A DNA stretch of 64,000 bases from JBFMHP01 sp040752855 (GTDB lineage Bacteria > Pseudomonadota > Gammaproteobacteria > RBG-16-57-12). Positions within the stretch are counted from its first letter, which is position 1, and each line of letters starts with the position of its first letter. The position numbers and the translations under genes were made by a program. Positions 1 to 9,012 of this stretch are shown piece after piece. The stretch lies in assembly GCA_040752855.1 (NCBI GenBank), contig JBFMHP010000025.1:89627-153626 (forward strand). Reading direction: 5' to 3'. A model generated the notes under the pieces. That model was given only the letters and a program-made list of their open reading frames with translations. It was not told where the DNA came from and made no database searches.

Positions 1-267
1 TTTGCCGGCAGCACTCAGGTGGGGCGCCACTGCGCCTTCGGCGGCCAGGCGGGTATCGTCGGGCATATCAAAATCTGCGATAATGCGGTCATCCTGGGCA
101 AGACCTCCGTGACCAAGCCGATCGATAAGGCCGATACCTATTCTTCCGTCATCCCGGCGATGCCCCATAACGAGTGGAATAAAACCCTGGTTCGTCTGCG
201 CCGGCTCGAGCAGTTGGAGCAGCGCGTCAAGCAGTTGGAGCAACAACTCGACATAAAGAAGGCATGA
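1..267 (+). CDS. lpxD: LpxD C-terminal part (cut by window edge)
   Basis: This is the last 88 codons of UDP-3-O-(3-hydroxyacyl)glucosamine N-acyltransferase, which adds the second acyl chain in lipid A synthesis in the cytoplasm. The frame is open from base 1. It shows the end of the left-handed beta-helix (hexapeptide-type residues around GGQAGIVGH) and then the helical tail, a short coiled coil rich in Leu, Glu and Gln (LRRLEQLEQRVKQLEQQL). The catalytic His region of the family lies upstream of the window. The stop overlaps the fabZ start by four bases (ATGA), as expected in the lpxD-fabZ-lpxA-lpxB operon. Identity rests on both sequence and gene order. Confidence 0.95.
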   Translation, partial: FAGSTQVGRHCAFGGQAGIVGHIKICDNAVILGKTSVTKPIDKADTYSSVIPAMPHNEWNKTLVRLRRLEQLEQRVKQLEQQLDIKKA

Positions 268-722
268 GTCAATTGGAAACCATCGATATCAATCAGATCG
301 TCAAGTTGCTTCCGCATCGCTATCCTTTTCTGCTGGTGGATCGGGTGCTGGAATGCGTGCCGGGCAAGTCGCTGGTGGCGATCAAGAATGTCACGATCAA
401 CGAGCATTTTTTTCCGGGCCATTTCCCTGGACGTCCCGTGATGCCTGGCGTGTTGATTCTCGAGGCCTTGGCTCAGGCGACGGGGATTCTCGGCTTTCGC
501 ACCATGAATAAAGAGCCTTCGGGTAAGTCGTTGTATCTGTTCGTCGGTATCGACAACGCACGCTTCAAATCACAGGTGGTGCCGGGCGATCAGTTGCGTT
601 TGGAGGTCGAAGTAAAGCGTACCATTCGCAATATCTGGAAATTCGATGCGGTGGCCAAGGTCGACGGCAAGGTGGTGGCCAGCGCTGAATTAATGTGTGC
701 CGAGAGCGAAGTAGAATCTTGA
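264..722 (+). CDS. fabZ: 3-hydroxyacyl-ACP dehydratase FabZ
   Basis: A 152-residue hot-dog-fold dehydratase that removes water from 3-hydroxyacyl-ACP during fatty acid elongation. It competes with LpxA for 3-hydroxyacyl-ACP, which links membrane lipid and LPS synthesis. The family active-site signature is present (HFFPGHFPGRPVMPG, followed by EALAQ), giving the catalytic His and Glu. Length is normal. The start is the ATG inside the lpxD stop, and the stop overlaps the lpxA start, so translation is probably coupled across the operon. Confidence 0.97.
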   Translation: MSQLETIDINQIVKLLPHRYPFLLVDRVLECVPGKSLVAIKNVTINEHFFPGHFPGRPVMPGVLILEALAQATGILGFRTMNKEPSGKSLYLFVGIDNARFKSQVVPGDQLRLEVEVKRTIRNIWKFDAVAKVDGKVVASAELMCAESEVES

Positions 723-1489
723 TCCATCCAACCGCAATCATCGATCCCAGCGCCCGTTTGGCGCCGGATGTCAAAGTCGGTCCCTACAGCATCATCGGCG
801 CGGATGTGGAGATCGGCGCCGGCAGCGTCATCGGTCCGCATGTGGTGATCCAAGGGCCCACACGGATCGGGCGCGAGAACCGGATCTTCCAATTCGCCTC
901 GGTCGGCGATATCCCGCAAGACAAAAAATACGCCGGCGAGCCGACCACCTTGATCATCGGCGACCGCAACACCATCCGCGAATGCTGCACCATCAACCGC
1001 GGCACGGTGCAGGATCGCGGCACCACCCAGATCGGCAGTGACAACTGGATCATGGCCTATGTCCACATCGCCCACGATTGCATCATCGGCGACAAGATCA
1101 TCCTGGCCAACAACGCCTCGCTCGCGGGCCACGTCAGGGTCGATGACTATGCGATCCTCGGCGGCTTTACCCTGGTGCATCAGTTCTGCCAGATCGGGGC
1201 GCATTGCTTCACCGCGATGAACAGTGTGATCTCCAAGGACGTGCCGCCGTATCTGATGGTCTCCGGTCACATGGCGCAGCCGCATGGTTTGAACACCGAG
1301 GGTTTGAAGCGGCGCGGTTTTTCGCCCGAGGCCCTCAATGCTCTCAAGCGTGCCTATAAGCTGCTCTATCGCGAGAATCTCACGATCGACCAGGCCAAGG
1401 CCGCGATCAATGAGCTCGCGCAGTCCCACGCCGAGGTGGCCGTGATGAGCGAATTCCTCGAGCGCATCACGCGCGGCATCGTTCGCTAG
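719..1489 (+). CDS. lpxA: UDP-N-acetylglucosamine acyltransferase LpxA
   Basis: LpxA carries out the first step of lipid A synthesis, transferring a 3-hydroxyacyl chain from ACP to UDP-GlcNAc. The protein is a hexapeptide-repeat trimer; YVHIAHDC carries the catalytic His, and the late SVISKDVPPY motif is typical of LpxA. I place the start at the TTG at 719, which overlaps the fabZ stop (TTGA) and gives 256 residues beginning M-I-H-P-T-A, the usual LpxA N-terminus. The longer frame from 695 would add eight unrelated residues. The C-terminal alpha-helical domain is complete. Confidence 0.96.
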   Translation: MIHPTAIIDPSARLAPDVKVGPYSIIGADVEIGAGSVIGPHVVIQGPTRIGRENRIFQFASVGDIPQDKKYAGEPTTLIIGDRNTIRECCTINRGTVQDRGTTQIGSDNWIMAYVHIAHDCIIGDKIILANNASLAGHVRVDDYAILGGFTLVHQFCQIGAHCFTAMNSVISKDVPPYLMVSGHMAQPHGLNTEGLKRRGFSPEALNALKRAYKLLYRENLTIDQAKAAINELAQSHAEVAVMSEFLERITRGIVR

Positions 1490-1499
1490 CTTCACTCCG

Positions 1500-2648
1500 A
1501 TGCGCATCGGTATCGTCGCTGGCGAGGCCTCCGGAGACATCCTCGGCGCGTCTCTGCTCCAATCACTCAAGCAGCACATCCCCGATCTGCAGATTGAAGG
1601 CATCGGCGGCCCCCGGATGATGGCCGAAGGCTGCCAATCCCTGTTTGCGATGGAGAATCTATCGGTGATGGGTCTCGTCGAGGTGCTCGGGCGCCTGCCG
1701 AAGCTGCTCTCCATCCGCCGCCAGCTCATACGCCATTTCATCGACAACCCGCCCGATGTGTTCATCGGCGTCGATGCGCCGGATTTCAATCTGGGGTTGG
1801 AAAAGGCGCTCAAGGCCGCCGGCATCCGTACCGTGCATTTCGTCAGCCCCTCGGTCTGGGCCTGGCGTCAGTACCGCGTGCGCAAGATCGTCAAAAGCAC
1901 GGATCTGATGCTGACCTTGTTTCCATTCGAGGCGGCGTTCTACCGCAAGTATCGCATGCCGGTGAAGTATGTCGGTCACCCGCTCGCCGATGAGATTCCC
2001 TTGGCGACCGACAAACAGCACGCGCGCGCGCAACTTTCCTTGCCGCCCGATGCGCGCATGGTGGCGGTGCTGCCCGGCAGCCGCGGCAGCGAACTCAAAT
2101 ATCTGGCCGATGTCTTCATCAAGACCATGCTGCTCTGCCAGGAGCGCGCACCCGAGCTGCATTTCGTCGTGCCTTTGGTCAATCCGCGGATGCGCGGACT
2201 GTTCGAACAGGCGTTGCTGCACAATCACGCGGTGAAGAATCTGCGGTTGGTGGATGGACTGTCGCACCAGGTTATGGCCGCGGCGGATGTGGTGCTGCTG
2301 GCCTCCGGCACGGCCGCGCTGGAATGCATGTTGCTGAAGCGTCCGATGGTGGTTTCGGCCAAGGTCTCGCCGCTGAGCGCGTGGATCTTGCGGCGCTTGA
2401 TCAAGGTGCCGTACGTCTCGCTGCCGAATAATCTCGCCGGTGAAATGTTGGTGGAGGAATATCTCCAGGAGCGCGCCACGCCGGAGAATCTGGCGGTTGC
2501 CGTCGAACGTCTGCTGCAGCGGCCTGCGGACGCGCAACGCATGATCGATCGCTTCGACGAAATCCACCGGGCGCTGCGCTGCAACGCCGGCGAGCAGGCG
2601 GCCCGTGCGGTGCTGGCCTTGGTGAGGGATAAAAAAGATGCAGGTTGA
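1500..2648 (+). CDS. lpxB: Lipid-A-disaccharide synthase LpxB
   Basis: A family GT19 glycosyltransferase that joins UDP-2,3-diacylglucosamine and lipid X to form the beta-1,6 disaccharide of lipid A, at the inner face of the cytoplasmic membrane. At 382 residues it matches the E. coli protein in length. Visible family features are the N-terminal AGEASGDILG loop, PSVWAWR in the middle, and VLPGSRGSE in the nucleotide-binding domain. It lies 10 bases after lpxA, and its last 11 bases overlap rnhB. Confidence 0.97.
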   Translation: MRIGIVAGEASGDILGASLLQSLKQHIPDLQIEGIGGPRMMAEGCQSLFAMENLSVMGLVEVLGRLPKLLSIRRQLIRHFIDNPPDVFIGVDAPDFNLGLEKALKAAGIRTVHFVSPSVWAWRQYRVRKIVKSTDLMLTLFPFEAAFYRKYRMPVKYVGHPLADEIPLATDKQHARAQLSLPPDARMVAVLPGSRGSELKYLADVFIKTMLLCQERAPELHFVVPLVNPRMRGLFEQALLHNHAVKNLRLVDGLSHQVMAAADVVLLASGTAALECMLLKRPMVVSAKVSPLSAWILRRLIKVPYVSLPNNLAGEMLVEEYLQERATPENLAVAVERLLQRPADAQRMIDRFDEIHRALRCNAGEQAARAVLALVRDKKDAG

Positions 2649-3240
2649 ACTGGATTTTTCGGTCCCGGAGGGGCTGATCGCCGGCGTGGATGAGGTCGGA
2701 CGCGGCCCGCTCGCCGGGCCGGTAGTCGCCGCCGCGGTGATCCTCGATCCGAATAATCCAATCGCAGGTTTGGCGGATTCGAAAAAACTCACCGAAAAAA
2801 AACGCGAGTTGTTATTCGATGAGATCCAGCGCAAGGCCCTGGCCTGGGCGATCGGCCGCGCCGAGGTGGAGGAGATCGACCGGATCAATATCCTGCAGGC
2901 GAGCCTGCTCGCCATGCAGCGCGCGGTGGCCGGACTCAATCCCGCGCCGGATCATGCCTTGATCGACGGCAATCGCTGCCCGGTGTTGCGCTGCACCGCG
3001 CAGGCGATCATCAAGGGTGATGACAAGGTGCCAGCGATCAGCGCGGCCTCGATCCTCGCCAAGGTCACACGCGATCGCGAGATGACCGAAATGGATGCGC
3101 TCTATCCCGGCTACGGGCTGGCGCAGCACAAGGGCTATCCTTCGCCGATCCATTTGCAGGCCTTGACCGAGCTGGGCGTCACGCCGATCCATCGGCGGTC
3201 GTTCAAGCCGGTGAAGGATTTGTTAGAGGGGATGGGTTGA
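2638..3240 (+). CDS. rnhB: Ribonuclease HII
   Basis: RNase HII cuts the RNA strand of RNA-DNA hybrids and removes single ribonucleotides from DNA. The acidic metal-binding residues are visible in GVDEVGRGPLAGP near residue 17, in DGNRCP near residue 102, and in the ISAASILAKVTRD block near residue 130. The protein has 200 residues, a normal length. It overlaps lpxB by 11 bases. In many gammaproteobacteria dnaE follows rnhB; here the operon stops and a repeat-rich gap follows. Confidence 0.97.
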   Translation: MQVELDFSVPEGLIAGVDEVGRGPLAGPVVAAAVILDPNNPIAGLADSKKLTEKKRELLFDEIQRKALAWAIGRAEVEEIDRINILQASLLAMQRAVAGLNPAPDHALIDGNRCPVLRCTAQAIIKGDDKVPAISAASILAKVTRDREMTEMDALYPGYGLAQHKGYPSPIHLQALTELGVTPIHRRSFKPVKDLLEGMG

Positions 3241-3257
3241 GTCCGTAATAGATACAT

Positions 3258-3290
3258 CCGGCGCAATGCCCTTCGGTTATTGCGCCCTAC
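3258..3290. repeat. Dispersed palindromic repeat (GCGCAAT/ATTGCGC type)
   Basis: A short hairpin just after rnhB. GGCGCAAT (3260-3267) pairs with ATTGCGCC (3279-3286), around a CCCTTCGG loop, and is followed by CTAC. From general knowledge, similar GGCGCAAT...ATTGCGCCCTAC palindromes are scattered between genes in many gammaproteobacteria. There is no run of T after the stem, so it is not a classical terminator, although it could still slow transcription or protect mRNA ends. Confidence 0.6.
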
Positions 3291-3340
3291 ACGCTTTAGC
3301 TTGCGAAAAAACCCCTAAAATCCGCGCCGTCCATTGGAGT

Positions 3341-3412
3341 GTAGGCCGGCATAAGCATAGCGTTGCCGGCAGCGATTTGCGGGGAACGGCCAAAGGCCTT
3401 ATCCCGACCTAC
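3341..3412. repeat. Dispersed inverted repeat (GTAGGCCGG.../CTTATCCCGACCTAC)
   Basis: An imperfect inverted repeat. GTAGGCCGGCATAAG at the left end pairs with CTTATCCCGACCTAC at the right end, with two non-Watson-Crick positions in 15. The interior is GC rich and contains a GTTGCCGGC motif. The right arm is nearly identical to bases 17221-17235 before purL, so this is a family of intergenic elements. Together with the neighbouring hairpin it fills most of the gap between rnhB and the convergent membrane protein gene. Confidence 0.65.
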
Positions 3413-3460
3413 GGGATCTCCAATCCGGTATCGACAAAGGATCGAAATTCGATTGAGGTT

Positions 3461-5026
3461 TCACCACACCCCCGGAATGAATTTGTATTTCACCCGTTCG
3501 CAATAGGCCAGATAGTCGGGGTCGCGGCGCAGGTGACGTTCTTCCGTGATGGCGCGCAGGTAATAGATGACATTCCACATCGCGAGAAAGAAGAATTGCC
3601 AGGGTGAGCCGAAGTTGCGGATGTTCTCCAGCCACCAGGCGATGTTCTTCATGGTGTAGGCCGGATGGCGGATGATCGAAAACGGGCCGGTGGTGATGAT
3701 GCCGCGATTGGTGAGGTTGCTGAAACGCAGGCCGAATACCAGGGTGGCCCACACATAGACGGTGAAACACACCAAGGTCAGTGATTTCAGCAACACATCC
3801 ACCCACTCGGGCTGGAAGATCGCGTAGGGCGCGTTGCCCATGCTGTTGCCATACGGAAGATAGTTCGACACCACGCCGTTGAAGGGCGGATAACAGGCCA
3901 GGGTGATGAACCAGCCGAACAGTGTGGGATCGACGCTTTTGGATTTGTTGTTCAGCCAGCGCGAAGCGGCGAGATAGCCGATCAGCCCAATCGAAACATC
4001 CATCACGAACAGCCCGTGAAAGTAGCTGCCGTAGAAATAATTGAAGGCGCGGTGCCATTGGTCGCCGCTGACCAGCGCCTCCCACAGCTGCGGGACGTTG
4101 GCGAACACGCCGTTACATTCAAGATAGAGGAAAGTGATCATCAGCGGTATCCAGAACAGCTTGACACACAGGTCGCGCAAGGTGACTCCGATGCGTCTGT
4201 TGGTGATCTTCCAGTGCATCTGGGTCGGCTGAATGCCGAAGATGCGGCGCAGTGCGCGGCGAAACAGCATCAGCAGGACGAAGTTCGGGTCGCTGCGGTC
4301 CTCGAAGCGGTGACCGCGCAGCAGACAGGTGATCAAGGCGTAGGGGAAGCCGAACAGCAGATAGATGCTGTAGAGATAACCGCAGGTGATGCGCCAGTTT
4401 TCGTAATAGTTGTTGCCGTAAAACGGGTGCTGGAAGGTGATGAAGACCAGCAGGGTGAACACCGCTAGGCCACTTACCCAGCGAAAGAAGGCGCTGCGGA
4501 AGGCCTGGGCGAAGGGGGTGATGACCAAGGTCTCCCGGTTGACGACGGGATAGAGCAGCCAAGGCAGGGTGTAGCCCACCGTGCACAGCGCCAGAATCAC
4601 CTCGAAGCGGTTCCAGGTCCATCCCAGCGCGGCGTGGGTCTCGCTCGCGAAAAACCACTCGGCGTGACTGGCGACTGCGAAGGCGCCTCCAACACTGAGG
4701 AGCGCCAGTCCCAAGATGTACGCGCGCAGCAGCGGGCGGCGCAGGAATTCCCAGCAGACCATCCCGAGGAAGCCCAGCACCACGATGGCGAGGATGTCGT
4801 AGTAGTTGCGATTGATGCCTGCGAACTGGAAAGACTCCGGAAACCAGGCCGGGTACCAGGTGAATACCTCCGGGACCTTAGGTCCGCCGCCGGGCAGGAC
4901 CTTGTTCTGAAAGATCCCATAGGCCACGGTGAGCAATAATATGAACAAACCACCGAAGATGCCGGTGGATTGTCCCTGGCACCCTCGGACCGGATCGAAT
5001 TTTTTTTGATTGGACAGATCCTTCAC
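3461..5026 (-). CDS. Large ICMT/PEMT-family membrane methyltransferase-like protein
   Basis: A 521-residue polytopic membrane protein. The last 150 residues carry the isoprenylcysteine carboxylmethyltransferase / phospholipid methyltransferase signature: GPFSIIRHPAYTMKN (the RHPxY cofactor motif), then EERHLRRDPDYLAYCERVKYKFIPG. Such enzymes use S-adenosylmethionine to methylate lipid or prenyl-type substrates in the membrane. Typical bacterial ICMT-like proteins are 150-250 residues, so the 350-residue N-terminal part, with many hydrophobic segments, is an unusual extension that I do not recognise. The gene is alone: convergent with rnhB, and divergent from the EAL-HDOD gene after a gap of about 190 bases. 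The substrate is unknown. Confidence 0.7.
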   Translation of the reverse strand: MKDLSNQKKFDPVRGCQGQSTGIFGGLFILLLTVAYGIFQNKVLPGGGPKVPEVFTWYPAWFPESFQFAGINRNYYDILAIVVLGFLGMVCWEFLRRPLLRAYILGLALLSVGGAFAVASHAEWFFASETHAALGWTWNRFEVILALCTVGYTLPWLLYPVVNRETLVITPFAQAFRSAFFRWVSGLAVFTLLVFITFQHPFYGNNYYENWRITCGYLYSIYLLFGFPYALITCLLRGHRFEDRSDPNFVLLMLFRRALRRIFGIQPTQMHWKITNRRIGVTLRDLCVKLFWIPLMITFLYLECNGVFANVPQLWEALVSGDQWHRAFNYFYGSYFHGLFVMDVSIGLIGYLAASRWLNNKSKSVDPTLFGWFITLACYPPFNGVVSNYLPYGNSMGNAPYAIFQPEWVDVLLKSLTLVCFTVYVWATLVFGLRFSNLTNRGIITTGPFSIIRHPAYTMKNIAWWLENIRNFGSPWQFFFLAMWNVIYYLRAITEERHLRRDPDYLAYCERVKYKFIPGVW

Positions 5027-5215
5027 CGATCATCCCCCTAGCGCGCGCCCGTCCGCCTGATCATGCGGCGGCTTCTACAGTTGAGCTTGGTGTTGGTTTT
5101 TTCAGTGCATGCCGGTGTGCGCTGGGCTACGGGTTCGCACTTCCGCAAGCATCGCGCTTAACAATTTCTTAGAAAAACCGTTAACAATCCAAAGTCTAGA
5201 CCGAAGGTCCTGGTT

Positions 5216-6427
5216 ATGAAAGAAGTCTTCATCGGTCGCCAGCCGATTTACGATCACCGCTTGAACGTCTATGCCTACGAACTGCTCTATCGCGATGGCG
5301 CGAGCCAGTCTGCCAAGATCGCGGATCAGGCCCGCGCCACCTCGCAGGTGGTCCTCAACAGCCTGATGGAGATAGGCCTCGAACAGCTGATCGGGGAACA
5401 TCTCGCCTTCATCAATTTCGACGAGAAAGGGCTGCTTAGCACGCTGCCCAACCAGTTGCCCAAGGACAAGGTGGTGCTGGAGGTGCTTGAGCACGTGCCG
5501 GTCACGCCAAGTGTGCTGGCCGCGCTGAAGGCGCTCACCACCGCGGGTTACACCGTCGCCCTGGATGACTTCATCTACCACGAGCGGCTTCAGCCGATGG
5601 TGACATATGCGTCGATCATCAAGATCGACATCCAGCAGCTGGATCGCGCCGCCGTCAGCGGACATGTCGCGCGACTCAAGCGCCCCGGGGTGAAGCTGCT
5701 GGCCGAGAAGGTGGAGACCCAGGAGGATGTGGAATACTGTCGCAAACTGGGGTTCGATTACTACCAGGGTTACTTCCTCTCCCGCCCGCATATCGTGCGC
5801 GGCAAAGGCATGCCGAGCAATCGCCTGTCGATCCTGCGGCTATTGTCCAGGCTGCAAGATCCAGAGATCACCCTCGATGAGCTGACCGCCCTGGTCAGTC
5901 AGGACGTTACCCTGTCGTATCGGCTGTTGCGTTACATCAATTCCGCCAATTTCGCGCTGAGCCGCAAGGTGGAATCGATCCAGAATGCGATCATGATGCT
6001 CGGCCTCAACCACGTAAAACAACTGGTCAGCCTGGTGGCGATGACACAACTGGACGGCAAGCCGCCGGAGCTGATCAGGATCGCGCTGGTGCGGGCCAAG
6101 ATGTGCGAGACGCTCGCGCGGAGCGCCGCGTGTGCGGACAGCTCGCGCTCGTTCACGGTGGGCCTGTTTTCCACCCTGCCAAATCTGCTTGAACAGCCCA
6201 TGAATGAGATTCTGCCCCACCTGCCGCTGGTGCAGGACATCACGCTTGCCTTGCTGAAACAGGCTGGCGAGCCGGGCAAGGTTTTGAAATGCGTGCTGGC
6301 CTACGAAAAATGCGATTGGAATCAAGTCGCCTATGCCGGGCTGAAAAACAGCGTGATCCGCGCCTGCTATCTGGAAAGCGTCCTGTGGGCTGAGGAGAAT
6401 TTCAAGGCGTTGATGCATCAACAGTAG
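5216..6427 (+). CDS. EAL-HDOD signalling protein (YuxH/CdgJ type)
   Basis: A 403-residue protein with an N-terminal EAL-like domain (about 1-205) and a C-terminal HDOD domain (about 205-400). It opens KEVFIGRQPIYDHRLNVYAYELLYR, the pattern of the CdgJ/YuxH group, in which the usual EAL triad is changed (YELL). LDDFIYHERLQPM and IKIDIQQLD follow. Known members often do not cleave cyclic-di-GMP and instead affect motility or signalling, so enzyme activity should not be assumed. The HDOD part (about LSILRLLSRLQDP onward) is a degenerate HD fold. The gene is monocistronic, with an AT-rich leader upstream. Confidence 0.88.
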   Translation: MKEVFIGRQPIYDHRLNVYAYELLYRDGASQSAKIADQARATSQVVLNSLMEIGLEQLIGEHLAFINFDEKGLLSTLPNQLPKDKVVLEVLEHVPVTPSVLAALKALTTAGYTVALDDFIYHERLQPMVTYASIIKIDIQQLDRAAVSGHVARLKRPGVKLLAEKVETQEDVEYCRKLGFDYYQGYFLSRPHIVRGKGMPSNRLSILRLLSRLQDPEITLDELTALVSQDVTLSYRLLRYINSANFALSRKVESIQNAIMMLGLNHVKQLVSLVAMTQLDGKPPELIRIALVRAKMCETLARSAACADSSRSFTVGLFSTLPNLLEQPMNEILPHLPLVQDITLALLKQAGEPGKVLKCVLAYEKCDWNQVAYAGLKNSVIRACYLESVLWAEENFKALMHQQ

Positions 6428-6578
6428 TGCAGGGTGGGGAACAAATGGAACGGATGGCTTTGGGAGCAGGGCTTCGTTGCAGGGTGATTCCCGCAGATGT
6501 CACTCCACTCTGCTTGTAATGTCATAGCAAGTTGCTATGATTTCTATAAATTTCACTTTTAGTTATCAAGAATTATTT

Positions 6579-7481
6579 ATGAGCGATCGTCGCTTGAAGG
6601 TTTTTCACACCGTTGCAAAACTGCTGAGTTTCACCAAGGCGGCCGAGGCCTTGCACATGACGCAGCCGGCCGTGACCTTTCAGGTGCGGCAGCTGGAAGA
6701 ACAGCTCAATACCCGTTTGTTCGATCGCACCCACAACCGGATCAGCCTGACCGATGCCGGCGAGCGGGTGTACGGCTATGCCACGCGCATCTTCGATCTC
6801 TATGACGAGATGGAGAACTCGGTGCGCGAACTCACCGGCGACATCAGTGGCGTATTGCTGATCGGCGCGAGCACTACGATCGCCGAATACATGCTTCCCG
6901 CGCTGCTCGGGGACTTCAAGCGCATGTATCCCGACGTGGGATTGCGCCTGAAGGTGTCCAATACCGACGGCATCGTCTCCATGGTGGAGAACAACGTGAT
7001 CGATCTGGGCGTGGTCGAGGCCCCGGTGGCGAACAAGAATCTGGCGGTGGAGCTGTGCCGCATGGACAAGCTGGTGGTGATCGTCCCGCACGGGCATCCA
7101 CTGGCCGACAAAGGCAAGGTGCGCATCCCGGACCTCCTCGGCTATCCCTATATCTCGCGTGAGGAAGGCTCTGGCACCCGCGATGTGATCAACGGATATC
7201 TCAAGCTCAATGGTTACGACGAGGGGGAGCTCAACACCATCATGGAACTGGGCAGCCCGGAATCGATCAAGGGCGTGGTACAGGCGGGCATCGGCATCAC
7301 CATCATGTCGGAGACTACTTTGAGCAAGGAGATGGCGCTGGGTACCTTGGTCGCGCTCGATCTCGAACCGGCCCTGGAGCGTCCGTTTTCATTCGTGCAC
7401 CAGAAACAAAAATTCAAGCAGCGCGCCATGGATGAGCTGCTGAATTTCGCTCGCGATTACTGCCGGCGTCATTCCGGCTAA
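6579..7481 (+). CDS. LysR-family transcriptional regulator
   Basis: A 300-residue LysR regulator. The N-terminal winged helix-turn-helix is clear: SFTKAAEALHMTQPAVTFQVRQLEEQLNTRLFDR at about residues 15-48. The effector domain follows from about residue 90 (GVLLIGASTTIAEYMLPALL). I use the ATG at 6579 (MSDRRLKVFH); an upstream in-frame ATG at 6537 would add 14 hydrophobic and aromatic residues not typical of the family. The effector domain looks like the group that includes CysB-like and CbbR-like regulators of sulfur, selenium or carbon metabolism, but the ligand cannot be read from sequence. No divergent partner gene sits next to it, so the target is not obvious. Confidence 0.9.
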   Translation: MSDRRLKVFHTVAKLLSFTKAAEALHMTQPAVTFQVRQLEEQLNTRLFDRTHNRISLTDAGERVYGYATRIFDLYDEMENSVRELTGDISGVLLIGASTTIAEYMLPALLGDFKRMYPDVGLRLKVSNTDGIVSMVENNVIDLGVVEAPVANKNLAVELCRMDKLVVIVPHGHPLADKGKVRIPDLLGYPYISREEGSGTRDVINGYLKLNGYDEGELNTIMELGSPESIKGVVQAGIGITIMSETTLSKEMALGTLVALDLEPALERPFSFVHQKQKFKQRAMDELLNFARDYCRRHSG

Positions 7482-7575
7482 TCTAGTAAAGTGGCGGTTC
7501 CCGCGGATTCGCGCCGCCGCAGCCAGACCGGGACCAAGGCCGTGCGGCATCCCTGCCGGTGTTTCCACAGTCAGT

Positions 7576-8967
7576 CTATAGCACCTCGGAGGCGTAATCG
7601 GCCAGGCGCGAGCGCTCGCCGCGCGTGAGCGTCACATGCGAGCTGTGTTCCCACTGTTTGAAACGATCCACGACATAGGTCAGGCCCGAGGTGGTTTCGC
7701 TCAAGTACGGCGTGTCGATTTGCGACAAATTGCCCAGGCAGACCACCTTGGTGCCGGGGCCGGCGCGGGTGATCAGGGTCTTCATCTGCTTGGGCGTGAG
7801 GTTCTGCGCCTCGTCGATGATCAGGAACTTGTTGAGGAAGGTGCGCCCGCGCATGAAGTTCAGCGAACGGATCTTGATGCGATTGGTGAGCAGCTCGTGG
7901 GTGGCCGTGCGCTCCCAGTCTTCCTTGAATTCGGTCTTGGTCAGCACTTCCAGATTGTCCATCAGCGCGCCCATCCACGGGGTCATCTTCTCTTCTTCGG
8001 TGCCGGGGAGAAAACCGATGTCCTCGCCCACCGGGACCGTCACTCGCGTCATGATGATCTCCCGATAGAGCTTGTGCTCGAGCACCTGGCACAAGGCGGC
8101 GGCCAGCGTGAGCAGGGTCTTGCCGGTGCCCGCCATGCCGAGCAGGGTGACAAAATCGATCTCGGGGTCCATCAGGATGTTCAGGGCGAAGTTCTGCTCT
8201 TGATTGCGTGCCGTGATGCCCCACACCGAATGATGCGGATTGCGATAATCCTTGATCAGTTCGATGATCGCCTCGTTGCCCTTGACGCTGCGCACCAGGG
8301 CCTCGAAATTGTTCTCGGCAAAGATGAATTGATTGGCGTGCCAGCTGCTGACGTCATCGCCCTTCACCTTGTAGTAGGTGCGGCCTTCTTTTTGCCAGGA
8401 TTCGACCTCCTTGCTGTGTGTCGCCCAGAAATCGCCGGGCAACTCGTTGTAGCCCTTGTACAGCAACGTGACGTCATCGAGCACCTGGTCGCTGTGATAG
8501 TCCTCGGCGCGGATGCCGAGCGCGGCGGCCTTGATGCGCAGATTGATGTCTTTTGACACCAGCGCCACATTCACGTCCAAGCGCTCTTCCTGCAAGGCCA
8601 GCAAGGTGCTGAGGATGGTGTTGTCCGCCTTGTTGCCGGGCAGTTGCGCCGGGATCTCGAACAGCATCTCGCGGGTTTGCAGAAACAAGCGGCCGGAGAC
8701 GTAATCGGCGCTTTCCGGTGTAGGGAGCGGAATACCTTGTTCGATGCTTTCGTTGCCGGAGGAGGCGATCAGATCTTCGAGATAACGGCTGGCTTGGCGG
8801 GCGTTGCGGGCCACTTCCGAGTGGCCGCGTTTGTTGTTGTCGAGCTCTTCGAGCACTATCATCGGTAGGAAGATGTCGTGCTCCTGGAAGCGGAAGATGC
8901 AGCTGGGATCATGCATCAGTACGTTGGTATCGAGAACGTACGCTCGTCGTTCAGAGCCACTATTCAT
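7576..8967 (-). CDS. PIN-PhoH fusion ATPase/ribonuclease
   Basis: A 463-residue protein with an N-terminal PIN nuclease domain (about 8-140; YVLDTNVLMHDPS contributes acidic residues) and a C-terminal PhoH-like P-loop ATPase (about 245-450). Walker A is GMAGTGKTLL and Walker B is FLIIDEAQNLTP. This domain order is the PhoH2 type (YlaK-like), shown in other bacteria to act as an RNA helicase and ribonuclease. It faces the LysR gene tail to tail and lies 45 bases upstream of the peroxiredoxin in the same direction relative to bcp (bcp is transcribed first), so the two may share a transcript. Confidence 0.93.
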   Translation of the reverse strand: MNSGSERRAYVLDTNVLMHDPSCIFRFQEHDIFLPMIVLEELDNNKRGHSEVARNARQASRYLEDLIASSGNESIEQGIPLPTPESADYVSGRLFLQTREMLFEIPAQLPGNKADNTILSTLLALQEERLDVNVALVSKDINLRIKAAALGIRAEDYHSDQVLDDVTLLYKGYNELPGDFWATHSKEVESWQKEGRTYYKVKGDDVSSWHANQFIFAENNFEALVRSVKGNEAIIELIKDYRNPHHSVWGITARNQEQNFALNILMDPEIDFVTLLGMAGTGKTLLTLAAALCQVLEHKLYREIIMTRVTVPVGEDIGFLPGTEEEKMTPWMGALMDNLEVLTKTEFKEDWERTATHELLTNRIKIRSLNFMRGRTFLNKFLIIDEAQNLTPKQMKTLITRAGPGTKVVCLGNLSQIDTPYLSETTSGLTYVVDRFKQWEHSSHVTLTRGERSRLADYASEVL

Positions 8968-9012
8968 TACTTCCCCCCGTGGTTGGGTTCTTACTTCGGA
9001 TATCGGCGGATC

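Noticed and set aside
590..2939. Long minus-strand frames opposite lpxA, lpxB and rnhB
   Set aside because: The plus-strand genes are certain, and the minus translations have no recognisable motifs.
3266..3607. Plus-strand frame after rnhB
   Set aside because: It is built from two dispersed repeats and the 3' end of the opposite membrane protein gene, without a ribosome site.
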